A stretch of 64,000 bases of DNA from Ignelater luminosus (lineage: Eukaryota > Arthropoda > Insecta > Coleoptera > Elateridae). The stretch lies in NCBI GenBank assembly GCA_011009095.1, contig VTPC01000417.1, forward strand, positions 98,707 through 162,706, written 5' to 3'. This document shows, piece after piece, positions 1 through 10,887 of the stretch. How positions within the stretch are numbered: position 1 is the first letter of the stretch; each line of letters opens with the position of its first letter. The translations under genes and the position numbers were made by a program. A model generated the notes under the pieces. It saw only the letters and a program-made list of their open reading frames with translations. It was not told where the DNA came from and made no database searches.

Positions 1-185
1 GCTGTAAATAATGTAAAAAATGACAATAGGGTAATTGGAAACATTTGTCAAAAAGAATAAAAAAAATCTACGTAGAGTAAATCGGCCAACCCTTTTATAA
101 TCTTTGAATTCTTCCAAGTGTTGGAGAAAATAATCAATGATCTTGGCTTACAAAGAAGCTTCATCATCTTGTCTTCAGCTGCGAT

Positions 186-1000
186 GACACTGTTATTACA
201 CATGATCCTAGCAAGGCAGAGGTTGTTAGTGCTATAGGATCTAAAGGCACGGGACAGATTTGTTTTACAGGGAGAGAAAACATGATAGTGCTGGTGTGCT
301 GTTCATGGAAAGCCGAATAAAAACATACTAAATTCACAAAATTTCCTACGCTGCCACTAAAAGTAGATGGATGTAAAACACAATAAGTGGTTTCTGTCAA
401 ATATTCCTGAAGAACAACCAGCACTACATTGATCTTCGAAGGTCACATGGACTACATATTATTCGAACTTATTGAAAGTAAGGTTACATTGTTCAAGTTA
501 TCGTCACGTACCAGTCTTATTCCGCAGCCACTTGCCGTGACTGACTCAAAAGTCTAAAGACTAAATAGGGAAAAAAAGACTTGTAATGCTTGACAAAGAA
601 GCAATAACAGATGTAAAATTCCTAAACAGAAGTGTGTTTGACGAGGATCTATAGCTCCAGCAAACAGGGATGCCATATATTCAGACATATTGAGGTCTGA
701 TAATATAAAACATTACAAACAGAGAGTACTCAACAAGAAAAAATGAGCATTAGAGAGAAACCAAGAGAGTTCATGAGGACCATTTGGAATTACCCAAGCC
801 ACAAGAGGAATGACAGATTTTGCTTGCAATTCTACAGGTGCTGTCTTAACTATCTCACATTATCCAGTCTACAGAAGAACAAGCAGCAAGTCTAGCTTTC
901 CGGTTGCCTAAAGATGCAGTCCAACAAGACCAGTCAGGATCCCATCAGGTACTGTTTAGGTTTCCACTAAATAACAGATCACAGAGTTATTGAACAACAT
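186..1000 (+). pseudogene. Decayed pogo/Tigger-type (DDE_1) transposase
   Basis: One frame on the plus strand gives blocks recognisable as the DDE_1 domain of pogo/Tigger transposases. Around 219-318 is KGTGQICFTGRENMIVLVCC, matching the family pattern K-G-x-x-Q-x-x-x-x-T-x-x-E-x-x-x-V-x-x-C-C. Around 429-545 are LIFEGHMDYILFELIE and then LIPQPLAV, matching the usual DGH segment and the LQPLD segment. The D of DGH is now E (438-440), and stop codons interrupt the frame near 318, 384, 408 and 558. No flanking inverted repeats were identified, so the ends are approximate and the part after 560 is only loosely placed. It lies inside the second intron of the cyclophilin gene, in the opposite orientation. 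It is a dead passenger. Confidence 0.6.
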
Positions 1001-2237
1001 GAAAAAAAGTCCTTTGTAGACATAATATTAGGTATGCTACAGAACAGTAAAACTAATACTGATAATGTAGTACAGCCAAAAAGAAGAATTATATCAAAAA
1101 GTTTTTAGAAAATAAAAAAGAAGAAAGGAAAATGTAGAAGATGAAGTCTGCAAAAGAAAAGTTGAACGAAACGAGAAACAACTAATGAAAGGATGGCAAG
1201 TCAGAAAAACCCAATGCAGTACAATAATAAAATAAATTGCAAGCAGGTCCAGTACTAACACTGGGTAATTGAACGGGTTCAATTACCTTCACTCTTTTTT
1301 AACATAAAACATATAGTGTATTATATGATGAGGTGTTTGGCAATACTGTAAAACCATCATAGCCCACTTACTAGAACTTACCTTATACTTTTTTCAAGAT
1401 TTATTTAATGTATCTGTCATCAAGAAATTGTTTCATCTTAAGTAGGAATCCTTATTTGAATAATACTCCAAGGTTCAATTAAATAAGATATCAGCATTTT
1501 ATGCAACAGTTTCAAAATAATGCTTACTACAGAAAATGAAGTAAAATTTAATTTCAAAACTATTTAATCAAGGTCACTCACAGACCCAGAAAGAAGAAAA
1601 AAAAAATCAATATTAGTGTGACTGAAATATCAGATTTTTTCTTGTTGTTTTCTAGTTATTCTTACATAAGCTTCACCACCTACAGCTCTGGAGCTTTTCG
1701 TATAAAAAAGTAATAACCAAAATAAGATTAATATAAATATTTGATTAGGTATACCTAAGGGTTAAAGAAAAGCCTTAAGGAGCTTTCAAGACTTATTAGA
1801 GATTTACATTATTTATAAATATTAAGTCATTCTAATAATAAAATAAAAATCATAAACTGTCAAATACTGCTCTGAAAATATTTCCTATAAAAATGTGTAA
1901 GTATAGGAACGAACAGAGCAAAAGGCAGCATAATTTGGTTTATAAAACTTTGTATTGCAACTTTCAAGTCTGTTCATTTGATCTAGCCTCATTTTGTTGA
2001 GTTTTTATTTTAGTTTTAATGGAACTGATCAGTTGGCTAGTACTTACCATTACAGTATTCTATGCAACCCACATCTCTAATTTTATTTCTTACAAATATT
2101 GCAATAGAAATGACATATAAAACTTAGATTAAAGAATAATTGCAGATTATATACTTAAATATGTATTTAAAAAATGAATACCTAGCAGAATTTTGTGAAA
2201 CATACTTAAAAAAAATAATATTTCTATGCTAACTTAC

Positions 2238-2442
2238 CTTGTATCATAAATCGTTTAATAACACGATGAAACCTAGAACCAGCATAAGTCATTCCATTTA
2301 TTCCATCGGTAGCAATTGTTTTGAAATTTTTAACAGTTTTAGGTGTTATTTCTCCAAACAAACCAATTACAATTCTGCCAAGATATTGTTCTCCAACAGC
2401 AATATCTAAATACACTTGATCGGTCACTTTATACTGACCACC
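2238..2442 (-). CDS. ninaA: Cyclophilin exon 2 (catalytic core, first half)
   Basis: It has an AG acceptor at 2444-2443 and a GTAAGT donor at 2237. It encodes about 68 residues from [10 protein letters not shown] to FMIQG, and the last Gly codon is split (phase 1), as expected before the family's GGD motif. The following exon is not in the window. Confidence 0.85.
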
Positions 2443-2547
2443 CTAATAAATTATGGAATATGATAGTAGATTTAAACAAAATTAAGAGTAATAAGTACTC
2501 ACATATGAAACATTGATTAGTACAGCAAAAACTATAAATTTTAACAT
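2238..2547 (-). CDS. ninaA: ninaA-like secreted cyclophilin (peptidyl-prolyl cis-trans isomerase), 5' part
   Basis: Two coding exons join in frame: 2547-2503 (15 codons from ATG, ending at a GTGAGT donor) and 2442-2238 (after an AG acceptor, ending at GTAAGT). The first exon encodes a hydrophobic signal peptide, [15 protein letters not shown]. The second opens [14 protein letters not shown] and carries the cyclophilin core with [14 protein letters not shown] and [12 protein letters not shown], which supplies the catalytic Arg and Phe equivalents. The family isomerises Xaa-Pro bonds, and a signal peptide places this member in the secretory pathway. The segment [15 protein letters not shown] resembles Drosophila NinaA, the rhodopsin chaperone, more than general PPIB, so the ninaA assignment is inferred. 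About 83 residues are visible; the rest of the domain and any C-terminal membrane anchor must lie left of position 1. The intron between the two exons is only 60 bp. It is transcribed in the same direction as spalt, downstream of it. Confidence 0.8.
2503..2547 (-). CDS. ninaA: Cyclophilin exon 1 (signal peptide)
   Basis: ATG at 2547-2545 opens 15 codons of mostly hydrophobic residues, then a TAT|GTGAGT donor at 2502. The phase is 0 and matches the next exon. It is too short for ordinary open-reading-frame detection and was found by looking for a signal peptide upstream of the mature domain. Confidence 0.75.
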
Positions 2548-4111
2548 TTCGATTGAGCTGTAGATCTTTCTAGGTCAGTTAATGATGCAATACTGTGTTG
2601 TAACTGTTACCATTGTGATGTGTTTCTATAATTCAATTATGTTTATTCTATTAGAAGCATTCAGGTCAGGATTCTATAAATTCTACTTTAAGAATTGAAG
2701 TTTAAAGGTATAGTATGATTTATAAACTTTTCACATTACTTAGAGTTTTGACAAAAACTATAATTAAATTTTTATTAATCTCGAGTTAAACTAAATAATT
2801 TATTGCCTGGTTTATATTAGAATCAGTAATAAGGATGTTGATGTTTAATGCAAACTGACTTGTTTAGGATTCAGAGACAAAACACACATGCATGATTACA
2901 ATAATATTGATTTTAATCAGATTTTATCAAAAAAATTAAACAGTTGCTTATAAAGATCAGAACAGAAACACAGAAAGTCTTGAATACAACTCTGTCTATT
3001 TCACTACGTAGTAGTCGTGGAAGTATATTATTGTTAATCTAAATTTATTTAAATTGAAATCTTTCGCTTTAATCTTTTTGAATCATTTTCCTTCATTAAA
3101 GATTAGTTTAATGTAAACTAGTTTATGCCTGTTTGGTGGGAGTATTTGATGAAGACGAAACAATCTAAGTGAAATATAAAGAGCAATAACATCAATACAC
3201 AAAAATAAATTTCATGCCCATTGTGATAAATATTTATTTTCATACTTAAACTGACTTCAACTGGCTTGTACAAGTTTATAAATACAGATATAGTCGAGCA
3301 GTACCAGTACCAGTTAAAAATATTTGTACATTGATCCTGAAATAAAAACAATTAAAAATACATTTACACTGTTGTATTTTAAAAATCTCATAACAGTATC
3401 TACCAATTTAGATACGTATTGTTGCTATCTGTCAAGGTTAATAAAGTTAAAAGATATCTCATTTTAAAGTTTAAAATGGTTCGAGCTTTTATATTTTAAA
3501 CAATAGGTATTTCTATTTTTCTCTTTTTTTAATTTTCGAACCATCTTAACTTTTTTTTATAAATATCTTAACTTCCTGATTTCTAAAAATCATCGGCTGA
3601 AGTAATGGTCAATAATGATCTGAGTTTTACTCAGGATTGTTTTTTTTTTGTACTTAGGAAAGATGAGGAAGGATGTTTCGGGCAATGTTTTTGTTTAGTA
3701 ACACAGTGAACCTTGTATACAGTCTCATAACGGGAGTATATACATATACTATGCCACATTTTGTGTATGTAATAGGCAGCAAATAATGCGTTAACATGAT
3801 GGACAACACCTAACAGATCCAACATACGATACGATTATTGGCAAATGCATCTAAAAGATATATATTATGTACAGTGTAAAGCTAAATACTGGCATTGCCA
3901 GTGTCCATCGGACACATACGCACATATTAACACAGCAAACAATATACGAAATTATAATATACAATTAGCTATATTACAGAACTAATTAATAAACACAGCA
4001 GTATCAGAGGCCGGTCGTGCCGCTCCTTACAGCTGTTGTATCACAGTATGCATTGCCCCGACCCATTCATATAGTAGACTAGTTTGATATAGGAACATAG
4101 CCCTCGCCGAC
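2548..4111. other. Intergenic: spalt 3' UTR and cyclophilin 5' flank
   Basis: The 1.56 kb between the spalt stop codon (4112) and the cyclophilin start (2547) is AT-rich and shows no convincing coding sequence. The right part must contain the spalt 3' UTR; the left part holds the cyclophilin promoter and 5' UTR. No TATA box or other promoter element could be assigned with confidence. Confidence 0.6.
3233..3238 (-). terminator. Candidate spalt polyadenylation signal (AATAAA)
   Basis: On the minus strand this is the first AATAAA after the spalt stop codon, about 875 nt downstream. Such hexamers are frequent by chance in AT-rich DNA, and there are further copies at 3044-3049 and 2771-2776, so the actual 3' end is uncertain. 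Confidence 0.25.
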
Positions 4112-4468
4112 TTACGCAGCTAGCCCTTCGCGGCTGGGTGGTAGCAGCTCTTCGCGCCCAGGTTCATTCGCAGCTTTACGTTCGAAGTGAAGGTCCCATA
4201 ATCTTTCTGGTTCTCTATTTGTGGGACTCGTTCTTTCTGGCGAATTCGCATTCGATCGCAGTGGTTCTGATGGTGGATAACCAAACCCTAACAGGCTGCT
4301 GTATTTTCCACTACCCACCAGACCATTGTGTGAATTCTGTATAACCGATATTTCGTTCATCTGTTGACAAGCATTGATGTTGCAGTTATACTCTGGAAAC
4401 TTCGTTTCTTGAAACTTGAGACCTGTGAATCCATCATTGTACGAACCTATCCGGCGTGGCAGCGCAAG
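4112..4468 (-). CDS. sal: spalt exon G: C-terminal exon with NEISVIQN motif
   Basis: It has an AG acceptor at 4470-4469 and 118 codons ending SREGLAA and TAA at 4114-4112. It contains [13 protein letters not shown], which matches the conserved NEISVIQN motif close to the end of SALL1, so translation most likely ends here. The stop codon lies inside a GTAAGT donor consensus (4116-4111), so an alternative spliced C-terminus is possible. Confidence 0.9.
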   Translation of the reverse strand, partial: LALPRRIGSYNDGFTGLKFQETKFPEYNCNINACQQMNEISVIQNSHNGLVGSGKYSSLLGFGYPPSEPLRSNANSPERTSPTNREPERLWDLHFERKAANEPGREELLPPSREGLAA

Positions 4469-7400
4469 CTATAAACAAGTACATAAAAAGCTGCCACATT
4501 TATTAATTTCTGACTTAAATTTATACATATGAGCTCCACTTCCTCAAGTGGCATTTTGAGTTTTACTTCTACATTATTCTCAATTTACTTGATTTAGAAA
4601 ATGGAAAAATACTACGTATAAACTTTAGAAAATTCTAAAAATGGCATAAGTGCAGACCTTTTTTAATTCTTTTTATATTTTTCTCAAAAGGAATTTAGGT
4701 TAGGTATACACTTTGTATAGATACAGGTCTCAAGTTTATATGGAAATGTAGCAAATAGACAAAGATATATTACCTTTTGCTGCATGCCATTAAGGAATGG
4801 AGCTGGGAGATATGGATAGAAGAGATCTGGCCTTCGTTGCAGAAATTCGGAATCCTTGGGGGTCATCGGAATGGGTGGAAGGTCTAAGGACATGCGGCGG
4901 CCGCGGCGCGAGGCTCCATTGCTCCACATATGGGTTCCCATGTGAACCTATAAAAATACAACTCATTAAAGAAATCTCGTGGTGATGAAATAGTATATTA
5001 GCTGCGTTAGTCAAGCGCAAGCCTTGCATACCTTCAGATTACCCTTTGTGGTGAAGGCCTTCTGACATACGGTGCATCGGAACGGTTTATCACCCGTATG
5101 TGTTCGCATGTGTATCTGCAAGGCCGAGCTTGATGAGAAGTTCTTATTACACACGTGGCACAAGTGTTTATTGCCCTGCAAGCCTGCAAACACACACACA
5201 AAACACACGTGAGCCCCGCAACCAGCTACGTTAGTGCAAGCAATGAAACTGTTAATGACGATTGCAATAATGAAGTTATAAAAAAGTTGTATTACTTACT
5301 CGGCGGACGTTTCGGTAACGGCATATCTATTTCCGTGGGTGCTCTTTTAGGTATTTGATCACAGGGAGGTTCTGGAAGTGGTTGGGAAGGAGCTGCTGGT
5401 TTTTCGGGCTCGGGTTGACTTTCAAGCGGTGGTGGAACTGGTTGCTGTTGTTGTTGCTGTTGCTGCTGCTGCTGTTGTTGCTGATCTTCTGTTTTGATTG
5501 GCGGTTTTTCGAACATGTGTTGAGGCATATCACGGATTTTATGTGTTAACATATGCTGCTTCATGTTGCCCTAAAACAAAATAATTAATATTGAATAACA
5601 TCTTTTCTAGAGAGAAGGTCATTTATTTGCTAATATGTATTTTACGATTATTATAATGTATGTCAAATACAATCAAAAATATGAAAAGCTTTCTCGGTAA
5701 GAAGATTTTCTATATTTGGTCCGTTCTAATTTAGTTTCAATTTATTAGACCAAACAAAAACTGCAGTGCTTCAAAGAATTTTCTATCAATTAAGCAGAGA
5801 TTAAAGTTAATTAAGTAACTAACTTAGAGTTGGCATTTATAGAAAAATTGAAATTCTATAGTTGACCAGAATTATCAAAGATAAGAGTAGAATCTTTAGA
5901 CACATCGTTAATCGCCAAACGATATTTTTGCATTAGATTTGCATAAATACAAGCATAGAATAAATGCCAGAATAATGATAGTTTGTCACATAATATTACT
6001 AATGGAGAAGTGATACTCTTTGTTAGATATGTAAACTACCAGACTGCAATAGCTCTTTGTTTCATATTAATTAATTTGGTCACGTTATATTCACAGCACT
6101 TCATTGGATCTAATAGAACCAGAAAGTCTCAAGACACTGAAGGCAAATAATACAAAAGAAAAAACCTTTTATGAAACATGTAAACAAACTAAACTATTCT
6201 AAGAGCTCGTTATATGACCGGAGACCAAATCGATCAAATCTTAGTTACAGTTCTGATTCAAAGATACAGTTGTCGATTAGTTCAAATCTTTTTAGGTTAA
6301 TTGGCAGATTATAGTCCAGAAAACTTTTTTTGTTGTATAAAATTCTATGTCTACATCTGACAAACACTTTACGAGGTTTAACATTAATCACTAATCACAT
6401 CGTGTTTTTATTCGTTTTTTGTACAGTAAAAGGAATGGTAAAAAATTTAGTGTCGCCAAAAATAACCTTTTGAAGAAAAGGTAGTTTCCACAACTATCCC
6501 AATCATATAAATAACACAAAGGTAAACAAAACAAAAGAGAAAAAGATTTTAAAAATTCACAAATCTTAATTTTAAATAAAGCTTTCTAAATTAGATGTTT
6601 TGAAATTTAAAAATAAAAGAGAAACTAAAATCAAGCATTGTTTAATATTTCATTGTAATAATAAATTCAATTGTTTCATGTAATGCAAAAAAAAACAATA
6701 TCAAAAATGCCATAAATAATTACAGCAGTCGTTTGAGTTTTTTTGTTAAAACTCACTATTGGTATTCGCCCGACATAAAACACGCGACTGTGGTGATTAA
6801 CCTAAAACTGTCTGAGCTTCTGCATTCTTACAAATTACGATGTTTATTTTCGTATTTTTTTTAGCTTACTTTTTTAATGCTAAAGTGTATGTAAAAAGAA
6901 ATAGCAGTAAACAGAGCGAATGAACTTAATTTATAAAACAGTTGTTGCAGGTAATATAAAAAATCATTTAGAATATCTGTACGTGTTAAACAACACAATA
7001 GTTGTCACATGAACATTAAAAACGATGCATATAAAAATCAGATTCTTAATCTAAAATAGACTACTTAGACATTCGACATAACTTACTGCTGGCTCTTGGC
7101 CAGCTGCTAATTTGAGTTGAGACAACTCATGTCTCCAGAACCATTGTGTCTCTTAAAATATCTGTTATTTCAATCTACCCATACGAAAGAAAAATGTAAC
7201 TAAAAAAAACTTACTTTTGTTGAAAATCCTCGATCGCATATGTTGCATTTAAAAGGACGCTCCTTCGTATGGCTGCGATAGTGGATTTCGAGTGCTGAAT
7301 TGCAGGCGAAGGTTTTGAAGCAGATATTACACGTGGTATTTCCACGACCTGTGTGAATCGCTTTATTTATTAAATACTATCATTAGTCAATTATTATTGT

Positions 7401-10400
7401 TATTCTTTACGCTATAAGTGAAATGAAATCGGTTTGTGTTAGTAAGCATATTTTAAAGCTTAAAATCTCATTCATATTAAGCTTTCTTAATTAATTATCA
7501 TCGTAACAAATTGGTAAACTCTTACCCGCTGGAGACACCAATCCGAGAGGGTTGAAAGGTGTGGATGTCAACACCGTCGTAGTAAGCGACGACAGTGCCG
7601 ATGACATAAGTGGGGCGCCCGGTGAAGGAGGTAGAAGGCCAAAGTTAGAAAATAGCGACGAGGGGGCGATGCTTGGTCCAGAACTTGGTATGAGTGGTGG
7701 TTGTGCCGAACGTGTGAGGTCAAGAGCACCCAACGAATTAGTTTCTGAAGGCGTTGGACTACCAGGTTGTTGTGATGATGGCGGTCTGGGTATCTAAATA
7801 ATATATTGTTCCTTTCAGTTATGTTATTTTTAGAAAACTATTAAAACAAACAACTCGACAGAAAGGAAGCAATTAAAAAATCTGTCTTGTAAACATTCAA
7901 ATGAAAATAATAACAAGAACGTTTTTTGTGCTATTTTCCTCCTTTAAGTTTTTATACAAATATTATAATTAAAAAAAACTAACCTGGACGGGCGTGGACC
8001 TTTGGTTTGGCGAGGAACGAATTTCTGAACTACCAGGGCTTGTAATTCCAGATTGTGCAGGCGATTTATCACCGTTCTGCATGGGAGATGTAGACGTTAC
8101 CATTCTAGAACACAAATCTTCTGCAGAATAACTAATTCCCGATGACATAGAATACTGAGGAGTAGTAGTTGTGGGAACATGATTTTCAGAAACAACAGGA
8201 GATGTTGAAAAACAATGCTGTTCTGACGTGCTAATGTCATCATCATCGCCATCGTCTTCTTCCGCAAAGTCATTTTCAGACTTGACGTCAGGATCTCCGA
8301 ATTTCATACTAAAAGGTAAACTGCCCGGTCCTAATGGCGACAGACCTGGAATTGGAATATTGTGACTTAGGAATGGATGCATGGAATTAGGAAGTGATGG
8401 AAAACCACCTGGTGAAGGTAAGTCTTTTACTTCCGCAGCTTGAATTTGCTCCGGAGTGAGATCAGTAGGTTCGCCAGTATGTAGGCGAATGTGCTGTTGT
8501 AAAACAAGAGCATTCGTAAACTTTTTATGACACACTGGGCATTGATGAAGAACTCTCATCGGTGGTTTCGCGCGATGTACGCCCATGTGCGTTTTTAAAT
8601 TGCCCTTAGTTGTAAACGCTCGACCACAAATCTTGCATTTAAACGGTCGTTCTCCTGTGTGAGTACGATAATGCATTTGCAGCGCGCTTTTACAAGACAA
8701 CACTCGATGGCATATCACGCACTGATTTGGATCAGTTAATTTATTTTCAATATTGTCTACTAGTTGCTGTAATTTAGTTGTTTCCGAGGTTTTCGTAATT
8801 TCTATTAAACTTTCCCACGAATTATCGTTACTACCAGGTCTAGGTAATAGGTTTGTGTAAATTGCGGGATCTTTAGCTGGATCGATATGAGGAAACGAAC
8901 CTAGACTTCCAGAAGACGTGCTACTAGGAGGAGACGTTGTTTGACCGAAAGGAAAACTTGCAGGAAGCCTTTGTCCCGTGGATATACTTAAAGGAATCGA
9001 AATCACATTACTTTTATTAGATAAATTTTCGGGCTCTTCTTGTACATTATCAGAATTTTCATTTATAGGACTTCTTTGTTCTAACATATCTTCATTGCTA
9101 TATTTACTGTCCGTACTACATTCATCATATTGTGTAGGTGGAGACGGAAACCTCTCAGATTCTTGTTCGGGTTCATCAGTGTCCATCTCTTGTTTTGGTG
9201 TTACTTGAGGAACAATAAGGTGCGTTCTAGGTTCTTCGCTTTCTCGTTTTTCGCTGGAGATTTCTGATTTACATTCCGTATCTGGGAGACCCGGAGATCT
9301 ACTACTATTTGGTTTACTTAAATTTTCGGGTACGTCTTGTTCCTCTCGTTTCAGAAAGAGAGGATGCGGCGGAAACAGTCTAAGTGAGGCATCTTGCGGT
9401 CGATGTGTTGAAGGCTGCAGTCTACTATTTAATAAATCCGGCGGGGGTCCGGGTGGTCTGTACAGAGGTATTGATGCGGTTGGAAACGGTGGTGCTCCCG
9501 GAAAGCCATGTGGAGGGTGATGAGGAGGTCCTCCTGGTGATAACGCTGATTGTTGTCCTAACTGAGCTAGTAATGGTGGATGATACTTATCTAAATGTTC
9601 TGGTACAGGATTAGGGTTCATTTTGATATGCGGAAACTTTGCAGAATGTCTTTGAAAGTGAACTTTTAGGTTACCCTTTGTAGTAAACCTACTGCCACAC
9701 ACGTTACATTTATAAGGGCGTTCGCCAGTATGAGAACGGATATGTATTTGTAACGCAGAATCGGATCCGAAAACTTTACCACAATATCTACAACGATGCT
9801 TAAAGAAAGGTTCATTTCTACCTTTATCGTACGAGGATAAAGAATCTTTTCTTCTAAATGCCAATTCATCTGCTAAATTATTAGCTAACAATCCTTGACT
9901 CGCATTATCTAATACTTCTTGCGCTCGCTTCTGAAGCATCTCTAAAGTATTAGGTTCATCCAATGAAGGGGGTGGCTCGTTGTTGTGTGTTATTATACTA
10001 GATGCTAACGATGAAGATATTGAACAAAGAGGTGGTTGAATTGAAAGAGGTAGAGAAGAAGGAACGGATACTTCTACAGGTGGCTGTTCACTAATAGGAG
10101 GTTGAGGTTCTAAAGGTTGTACAATGGGAGGCGGCAGCGACGTTGGAATTGGTTCTTTAGCTACAGGTGAAGGTTCACGTTTGATTTGTGGAGGGGGTGG
10201 AACGGGTGGCGGTGTTGGAGCTGGAGAAGAATTTGCAGGTGTTGGAGGCCTTTCGGTTTTAGGCGGCGGTGAAGTAGAATTATTTACTTTTACGCGATTC
10301 AGTGAAAGTTGTTGCTGCAATTGGTTTATTAATTGCAACTGGAATACTTGTTGGTGTTGAAGTGTAAATAACGTAGACTGCAACATTGCTAGTTCTTGTA

Positions 10401-10887
10401 TAGCCGTTTCGTTACCCACGTTATTAGCCATTGCAGTCGCTGCAAATTGTGCCACTGCTACTTTTGTATTTTGCAACGCTTCAAGTGTTACATGGCCTGT
10501 AGCCGCGGGAAATTGAAAACCCATTCTAGATGTATCGTTATCTTCAGGAGAACTTTCATCGACACTATTATTATTAGCTGCATCTTGACGATGCCGTCTT
10601 ACTTGTTCCAACCTCTTTCCTCCGGATTCTTCATCGTATTCATCAATTTCTGAAACTACCATGTCATCGGCATCAGAGGGTGCAACTTCTTCTTGTTCCG
10701 TTTTAATTGCACATGCAGTCTTATGTTCAATATATTCGTGGACATCTGTGAATTGTTCTTGGCAGCGTGAACATACGAGTACACCAATTTCTGATAATTC
10801 CTCGTTTGCGATGGCGGCAGTTCCTTCTTCTTCAGACGATAGTGATGCTCTTTCTGCAACAACATTACTATTGTTAAAATCCCGCAT
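4112..10887 (-). CDS. sal: Spalt/SALL zinc-finger transcription factor (seven coding exons seen)
   Basis: This is an orthologue of Drosophila salm/salr and vertebrate SALL, a nuclear DNA-binding regulator, usually a repressor, in segment, tracheal, wing and photoreceptor patterning. The exons are 10887-7984, 7793-7526, 7348-7215, 5570-5300, 5183-5032, 4947-4774 and 4468-4112; all junctions are GT/AG and phases agree, giving about 1,419 residues (fly Salm is of similar length). Domains: N-terminal C2HC finger (C39, C42, H55, C59); glutamine-rich SALL multimerisation-like region (about 133-195); finger pair 366-414; finger pair plus single finger 723-803; finger pair 1064-1112; polyQ 1132-1145; finger pair 1201-1249; conserved NEISVIQN near the C-terminus. 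An in-frame stop precedes the first Met, and an acceptor at 10855-10854 suggests that the true start is in an unseen upstream exon. Salm and Salr orthology cannot be separated here. Confidence 0.95.
4774..4947 (-). CDS. sal: spalt exon F: finger end and RRGRR basic stretch
   Basis: It encodes [20 protein letters not shown], finishing the last finger, followed by the basic RRGRR and Leu/Pro-rich sequence also seen in vertebrate SALL proteins. The donor is AAG|GTAATA at 4773 and the phase is 0. Confidence 0.95.
5032..5183 (-). CDS. sal: spalt exon E: C-terminal zinc-finger pair
   Basis: It encodes [20 protein letters not shown] and on through [15 protein letters not shown], the most conserved finger pair of the family. 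The acceptor is TTTGCAG at 5185-5184. A second in-exon AG (GCTTGCAG) would create a stop, so the upstream AG is chosen. The donor is AAG|GTATGC at 5031. Confidence 0.95.
5300..5570 (-). CDS. sal: spalt exon D: end of third finger pair, polyglutamine linker
   Basis: It starts [16 protein letters not shown], completing the finger begun in exon C. There follow about 14 consecutive glutamines written with mixed CAG/CAA codons, then a Pro/Glu-rich linker. The donor GTAAGT starts at 5299 and the phase is 1. The mixed codons suggest a tract more stable than a pure CAG run. Confidence 0.93.
5440..5485 (-). repeat. CAG/CAA trinucleotide run (polyQ of spalt)
   Basis: About 14 consecutive CAG or CAA codons read on the minus strand in spalt exon D. 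Interruption by CAA makes strong length instability less likely. Confidence 0.9.
5571..7214 (-). other. spalt intron between exons C and D (1.64 kb)
   Basis: The largest intron inside the visible spalt gene. It is AT-rich, and I see no exon, RNA gene or intact mobile element in it. It separates the two halves of one zinc finger. Confidence 0.7.
7215..7348 (-). CDS. sal: spalt exon C: third zinc-finger pair, first part
   Basis: This exon encodes [20 protein letters not shown] and on through [11 protein letters not shown], which is strongly conserved in spalt proteins. The acceptor is at 7350-7349 and the donor AAA|GTAAGT at 7214. The second finger of the pair is cut by the intron after FSTK and completed in exon D. 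Confidence 0.95.
7526..7793 (-). CDS. sal: spalt exon B: Ser/Pro-rich linker
   Basis: The acceptor is TATTTAG at 7795-7794 and the donor is GCGG|GTAAGAG at 7525. It encodes about 89 residues rich in Ser, Pro and Leu, starting [11 protein letters not shown] and ending SPAG. It has no finger and leaves one base of a Gly codon (phase 1). It would be easy to miss because it lacks conserved motifs. Confidence 0.85.
7984..10887 (-). CDS. sal: spalt exon A: C2HC finger, Q-rich region, five C2H2 fingers
   Basis: This exon of 968 codons ends at CAG|GTTAGT (7983), phase 0. It encodes the C2HC finger, the helix-rich segment beginning [16 protein letters not shown], proline-rich linkers, the first finger pair (CRYCGKVF...HFQRH) and the triple cluster (CVICHRVL...HIRLH). 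The long interior exon is typical of SALL genes. The left limit given is the first ATG. A pyrimidine-containing AG at 10855-10854, splitting a Glu codon at phase 1, is a plausible acceptor and would put the exon start at 10853. The C-terminal part is acidic and serine-rich. Confidence 0.92.

Noticed and set aside
5355..5549. Plus-strand open frame with a long leucine run
   Set aside because: It is the antisense of the CAG/CAA run in spalt exon D.
7552..7797. Plus-strand frame opposite spalt exon B
   Set aside because: It is a shadow of the true exon, whose splice sites and phases fit the minus strand.
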